Translations under genes and position numbers: made by a program | Shown: positions 29,859 to 34,864 of the stretch, piece by piece | Position numbering within the stretch: the stretch's first letter is position 1 | How the letters are laid out: the number at the start of each line of letters is the position of its first letter | The notes under the pieces: generated by a model | What the model saw: only the letters and a program-made list of their open reading frames with translations | The model's database searches: none | What the model was told of the DNA's origin: nothing | NCBI GenBank assembly: GCA_964546645.1 | Contig: CAZJKM010000021.1 | Coordinates: forward strand, 1-34,864 | From: A37T11 sp964546645 | Lineage (GTDB): Bacteria > Bacteroidota > Bacteroidia > Sphingobacteriales > Sphingobacteriaceae | Length of the DNA: 34,864 bases | Direction of reading: 5' to 3'

Positions 29859-32800
29859 TTAGTTCCATGTTCTTTCGACTACACACCAGCGCCATTCGGA
29901 GACGTGTGATGGTATGGAGTTTTTGCTTATTATTTTCAGCGTTACCGTTTCGCCATAGCTAACGCCTACAGAGGTGACATCAGTCCAGCCGCTGTCAATG
30001 AACAGATTGCCACCCGTGCCACTTGGGGAAAGCGTCAGATAACCCGCGCCTTTATTGATAAATCGGAGTTCCCGGCCGTATTGACTTTTGCGGAGGGCGG
30101 CATGATTGATTGTATTAGCAGGCGATCCGGTGATGAACCGGGGGAATGTGAAAGTATTGGTTCCTCCGATGTGAATAATATCGCAGTCAGGCACTCCAAC
30201 CAAACCATCGCTATCAAGTTCCAAAAAGTCACCTTCCTGTCCCAGTATCCGCGTGTGGCCGCGCCCGAATGCCCCGAATGTGTTGGCGTTAAAAAAGTTA
30301 CTTGCCGTGTTGCCCACACTGGTATTGGGAATGAACAGATAGTCATCGTTAGGGTCAGAGGCGTTGAATCCCTGCGTAGGATAACGGAAAAAGTATCGCC
30401 ATGTGTGGGTTGGAGTGCCGTATTCCTGGCGCAGCAAATCGAGTATAAATCGCGGGAACCCGTTCATGAAGTTGCCGTGCGACCACGCCGGGTTGTCCGT
30501 TCCGATGAAATTAGCGTTATACATTGACCAGTCTCGCTCTCTGACCGCCCCCCGGAAATTAGCCCACGGAACATTTGTATTGAAGTCAATATAAAACACA
30601 CCTAACCCCGGGCTACTGTCGTCGTCCATTTCCAGCAGCTTTGTCGCCCCGTTGAAAATGGCTATGTTATTTTGGTGTTCAAAAACTCCTGTTCCGCCAC
30701 CGGAAGAATTGCGCTTTTGCCGCAGTTCGTTTATTTCAACCCACTTGCCGGATACGTCGGTCTGGACGTTCCGTATAACGCCGTTTTCANNNNNNNNNNT
30801 TCAGCGAACAACACTTTTGTAGCCAGAAAGTCAATTTCTGCCCCGGATGGCAACCAATAGGCAGTACCGCCGCTGGAAGGCGTCTGATTACTGAATGTCC
30901 CGGCTGTATCCCGTGCCAGATAGGTTAGCCCGTCATGAGTAACCAGATCCTGAATACTACTATTGCCGATGTATGTTTCCGCTGGGTCGTACGGCCCTCG
31001 GTTTCGGATACCCGCACCCCGTGCACCCGGTGTGCCAGCAGCCCCGGTGGCACCAGTTGCCCCCTGTTGCCCTGCCGGAGCTATAGCCCAATTCCAACGG
31101 ATAGTGCCGCTGTAGCTTGCGTCGTTAGCTGCATAGCTGATGGTAGCCGTCCCCTGCAAGGTGCCGGGGGTGATCCCGGTAATCCATATGTTATTCCCGA
31201 AATAGGACACCGTGAAACCTGATGTCAGGGAATATCCGGTAATAGATACTGCTTTAGAGGTTGAACCCCGCCAAAGAAGCACGTAAGTGAATGCGTTGGT
31301 CAGTATCGGGCTGCCTCCACTTGAATCAGCAGGGATAGTCACCGATGGCGGACTAAGGGCAACTGTGAAACCATCCTGCCCGTTGGCTCCCGGTGCGCCC
31401 GGCGTTCCATCATCCCCAGCGTATTTACTCCACTGGTAATCCGCCGGATTGGTGGATTCGGTATCTGTAGTCTTGTTATGAGCCAGACCGATAAACTTCT
31501 TACCGGTCGGGCTGTCGCTCATACCCGTGCCGGTGACGTCATCGGCATATTTCATCCATGTGTATGTAGGCTGGCCGTTAGCACCCGGCGCACCCTGTAT
31601 ACCCTGATCGCCTTTGTATTGCCCCCATGTGTAGTCTCCGGGGGTAGTGGATGGTGTTGGCGTTGGTTTATTCGATGCAAAGCCGATGTACGTTTTCCCG
31701 GTGGGGCTGGACGATATACCGCTTCCGGATGCGTTGTCAGCGTACATTACCCAGGTGTACGTCAGCTGGCCGGGTAAGATTTCGCGTACAGAGGGATTGG
31801 CCACGTAGACGGTGCGGGAAGTGCCGGCGTTGTAGAAGTTGAGCCAGCGCAAGCGAACCTTGCGCAAATCAGGAAGCATCCGCGCGTGATTTCTAACACC
31901 CGTTGTGCCGATTCCTTTGGCGTTGCTTGGGTCAAAGCCAACCGGCAACAGGTACGCAGTAACCCGGACCCAATCGGCCAGCGTCTGCGTTGTATTCCAG
32001 AAGTAGAAGTTTGCCTGAGTGGAGCCGACACCGCCTGAATGGTTTAATATCTCCTGAAATGAGGATTCTGAATTATCGCCTTTTCTTCCGTATAAACCCA
32101 AATACTTTGATCCTCCCGCAGTCGGCGCTTTGAACCATGCGGTAACCTCATACATACGCGTTGGGTCAACATCGAACCAATCAGCCCCGTTTTGATCGTC
32201 CCCATTGGAGATGCTCTTGAACACGCCAATGCTGGTACCTTGAAAATCCTGCGATTCTACAGATAGCGCACCGGGGCCGTTAAGCTTCGCCCATCCCGCC
32301 ATGCTAACTGTCGCCGCCGGATTTCTTACAAGGTTGCTATCAGTACGCAATTTGGCCCATGTATAGGCACCGACACTCATGCTGTCAGCTGCCGTGAAGT
32401 CAACGTATTGGCCGATCCACTCACCCGGATCTTCGCCACTATTACCGGTAAAGGTTACCCCGCCGTCGTTTGAGTATTTGATGTGGAAATACGATGTTTG
32501 CCCATCAACCCCCGGCACACCAGGTATACCATCATTACCCGTCTGCATGCTCCACGTGTATGACGTATAGCTGGCAGGTGCTGTCGGTGAGGTCGTGGAA
32601 GCTACACCTACGTATTTTGCCGGTGTAGTAACCATTGGGTTACCGTTCGCATTCGCAGACCACCTTACGTGAAAGTATGAGGAAGTGCCGGGGATGCCGG
32701 GGGAGCCAGCCGGGCCGACCAGCTCCAACGGATGCGGCATCCAGGCTGTGGCTGCGCCGCCTTCTTCAAGCTTAAAGTCAGCAAAATATGTTGTGCCTGT

Positions 32801-34864
32801 GAATCCAGTAATATGCAAGATGTCAGCCGTACCTTGGGCTACGAACGTTTTAGTATACTTTTTCCAACCGGTTGTTATATTCAGCGCAACAGTTCCGTAT
32901 GAAAAGGTGCTCCAATTCCCAATGCTGCCAACTAAATCAACAGTACCTTTCGCATAAAAACTATAAGTATATGTGCTTCCGTTGACAATGGTAACCGCGG
33001 CTAACCTAAGCGTGGCCTCGTTAACAGAAATACATTCACGGCCGTCTATTGTGGTTATGCTGCACTTTGGCCGATCGGCTGAGTATATAAGATTATTTAT
33101 ATTGTAAACCCCTTTACCGCTACCCCGCAGCATGTTTTCGCCAATCGAAGCCCCCTGCACCTTTACCCACGTATAAGCGCCCACACTCATACTGTCCGCC
33201 ATGGTGAAGTCTACGTACTCCCCACGCCAGATGCCCGGATCTTCCCCGCTATTCCCGGTAAAGGTCAAACCACCATCGTTGGAATACTTAATGTGTAAAT
33301 ACGGCGTTTGACCATTAGCCCCCGGAGTGCCCGCAATACCCTGATCGCCAGTCTGCATGTTCCAGGAATAGGCAGTGTAGGACGCCGGAGCGGTGGGACT
33401 GGTAGTAGTAGCCGTGCCCACATACTTGGCAGGCGTGGTAAGCATGGGATTACCGTTCGCATTCACTGACCAACGGACGTGCATATACGATGAAGTTCCC
33501 GGTATACCTGGTGATCCCTGCACCCCCTGAGGGCCTTCAATTTTCGACCACTCGTAATCCGCAGGGTTATTGCTCTCGGTTGCTGTCAACTTATTGTAAG
33601 CAATACCCAGATAGGTTTTACCGGTCGGATCGTCGCTTATACCGGCACCCGACGCATTGGTGCCGTACTTGATCCATGTGTACCGCGGCGTACCATCAGC
33701 GCCCGGAGTCCCAGGGATACCCTGATCGCCCTTATACAGAGACCATGCATAATCAGCCGGATTGCTGGACATGGTTGGCGTCGTCTTATTGTAGGCAACC
33801 CCGATATACGACTTGCCGGTTGGAGAAGGAGACATACCAGCCCCAGCGGCAGATGTTGCGTACTGTATCCATGTGTATAAGGTCTGCCCATCCGCACCCG
33901 GAGGACCTTGTATTCCCTGTCCGCCCGGCGCGCCTGTTTCCCCCTTAGCAGCGTCGACTTTCCACCTTGCTGTATTAGTAGGCACCACCCCGCTGCCAGG
34001 TGTTGGATAGGTGTACGTATAAGATGAACCGTTATACTGCACCTTATCACCGGTGTAGTAAGTGTCAACCGGGCTGTATGTGCCGCGGTCAACACCTATA
34101 GGAGACGAATGACCACCGGCGTTTACGGTAATACCGCCTCGGATCGTCAACCGGCCCGCAGTGGTTACACCCCAGTCCATACCGTACTGCGATCCGCCCA
34201 GGTTAAACGTACCCCCGGTCAAATCCATGTAGTTGAGGCCGGAAATATCTTTGATCTTACCGGCGGTGATCTGATCACCGACCATGAAGATCATCCCGTG
34301 TATGCGGTCAAAATCACGGTAGCCGTCTTTAACCGTGTAGAGCACGCATACCAGCAGCGTGTAATATCCTGCCTCCGCTTCTGTGTTTACCCGGTCTTCT
34401 GATACAACCCATGTGCCCGCCAGATTGGTCTTGCTGATCCGGGCGTATATGTAGTACGTTTTATTGGATGTCAGGCCCGATATGCTGTAGGGAGACATCG
34501 ACCAGATATAGCCGCTGCCCGGCACCTCGAACTCATAGTGGATCAGCTGCCCGTCGCTTATGGCAACGGCATTGGGATCACCCTCGTGATTGGCGACAAT
34601 CCGCACACCGTTCAGGTTGAAGTTGCCGGAACGCTGGCCCACGGTCAGCATCTGTGTTTCGATGCTGCCGGGCCGGATATTCTCCATATCGAAATACCCG
34701 TCCGGATCGAAGATGCTACGCTTTAATTCTTCCCGGTTGATCGCGTTCCGCCGGGCCAGTTCCGTCTGCTCCTTGGTGATGTGAGCAACCTGCTGTTTTT
34801 CCCGGATCACATCCCTGACAATCTGCTCGGCCAGCGTGTAGGTTGCCTTATCGGCAATCGTGCA
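29859..34864 (-). CDS. Giant collagen-linked modular phage tail fibre, partial, split by an assembly gap
   Basis: One gene rather than two. Right of the gap the frame is open to the window edge (18 in-frame codons before the GTG at 34810, reading CTIADKATYTLAEQIVRD), so the start lies outside. Left of the gap the frame reads ENGVIRNVQTDVSGKWVEIN and continues through NNIAIFNGATKLLEMDDDSS to the stop at 29859. The apparent stop at 30731 belongs to another frame created by the placeholder Ns. The visible chain has collagen-like G-x-y linkers (GPPGADG, GIPGTPGADG), four modules of about 60 aa with YTW.KY...PTGK.Y.G.A.NK and PADY.W, two HVRWS/HIKYSNDGG module pairs, and two carbohydrate-binding-like domains. 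It probably binds cell-surface glycans. Confidence 0.85.
30790..30799. other. Assembly gap of ten N
   Basis: Ten undetermined bases interrupt the tail-fibre gene. To keep the two open frames continuous the true gap length must leave remainder 2 when divided by 3, so ten is a placeholder. The repetitive fibre modules nearby may have caused the assembly break. Confidence 0.95.
31300..33950. repeat. Repeated modules within the tail-fibre gene
   Basis: Segments coding for PTGK...NK...PADY.W (four copies, near 31430-31560, 31600-31750, 33530-33680 and 33730-33860) and for the SSY.HVRWS / YFHIKYSNDGG pair (two copies, near 32350-32690 and 33170-33500) are similar at both DNA and protein level. They could recombine with each other. 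Confidence 0.7.

Noticed and set aside
31300..33950. CRISPR-like array suggested by regularly recurring segments
   Set aside because: The repeats are long, imperfect and in frame within the fibre gene; no short identical repeats with unique spacers are present.
30731..34810. A 1359-residue fibre gene ending at 30731 and starting with GTG 34810
   Set aside because: Its last residues after the Ns are in a frame set by the placeholder gap, while the other frame continues as good fibre sequence to 29859. Upstream of 34810 the frame stays open to the window edge.

Overview
The window looks like a Bacteroidota chromosome, most likely Chitinophagaceae-like. The evidence is: TAnnTTTG-type -7 promoter boxes in front of many genes (tRNA-Phe, tmRNA, the aromatic operon, FKBP lipoproteins, SDR, pirin); few purine-rich ribosome binding sites; a tmRNA tag ending in NNYALAA; a fused alpha/beta E1 dehydrogenase; a DAHP synthase fused to chorismate mutase; DUF1573 and FKBP lipoproteins. 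The species cannot be named from the sequence alone.

Layout. 1-1.1 kb: Na/phosphate cotransporter. 1.25-3.2 kb: tRNA-Phe followed by a decayed integrated element, consisting of a HigBA-type toxin-antitoxin operon and a tyrosine recombinase with an internal deletion. 3.2-8.0 kb: Crp/Fnr regulator, pirin, a membrane Fe-S reductase pair and a short-chain dehydrogenase. 8.2-9.8 kb: two FKBP-type lipoproteins. 9.8-14.4 kb: aromatic amino acid operon (prephenate dehydratase, DAHP synthase/chorismate mutase, aroA, aroC), preceded by what reads as a complete transcription attenuator with a Tyr/Trp/Phe-rich leader peptide. 14.4-19.5 kb: fused E1 2-oxoacid dehydrogenase, DUF1573 protein, aminotransferase and a small Rof-like protein. 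19.5-19.9 kb: tmRNA (ssrA).

From 19.9 kb to the right edge is phage-derived DNA inserted behind ssrA. Its left part is AT-rich and holds wrecked antirepressor genes (a KilA-N gene with a TGA in place of a conserved Trp, and an AntA/B-like fragment), a 302-aa unknown protein, a tandem pair of excisionase-like HTH proteins, an S24 (LexA/UmuD-like) protein and a divergent Trypco2-like cargo gene. Its right part is a minus-strand tail module: a very large collagen-linked modular tail fibre, four small proteins, a 1342-aa tape measure protein and a small terminase-like protein. The fibre gene is cut by a 10-N assembly gap (30790-30799). It is open in frame on both sides of the gap and runs off the right edge. 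No integrase, portal, capsid, large terminase or lysis gene is visible for this prophage inside the window.

The most informative observation is the attenuator at 9829-10010. A near-leaderless 23-codon ORF contains eight aromatic codons within ten. Its 3' end is exactly complementary to the 5' arm of a strong terminator just before the prephenate dehydratase gene, so ribosome stalling would be expected to switch the operon on.
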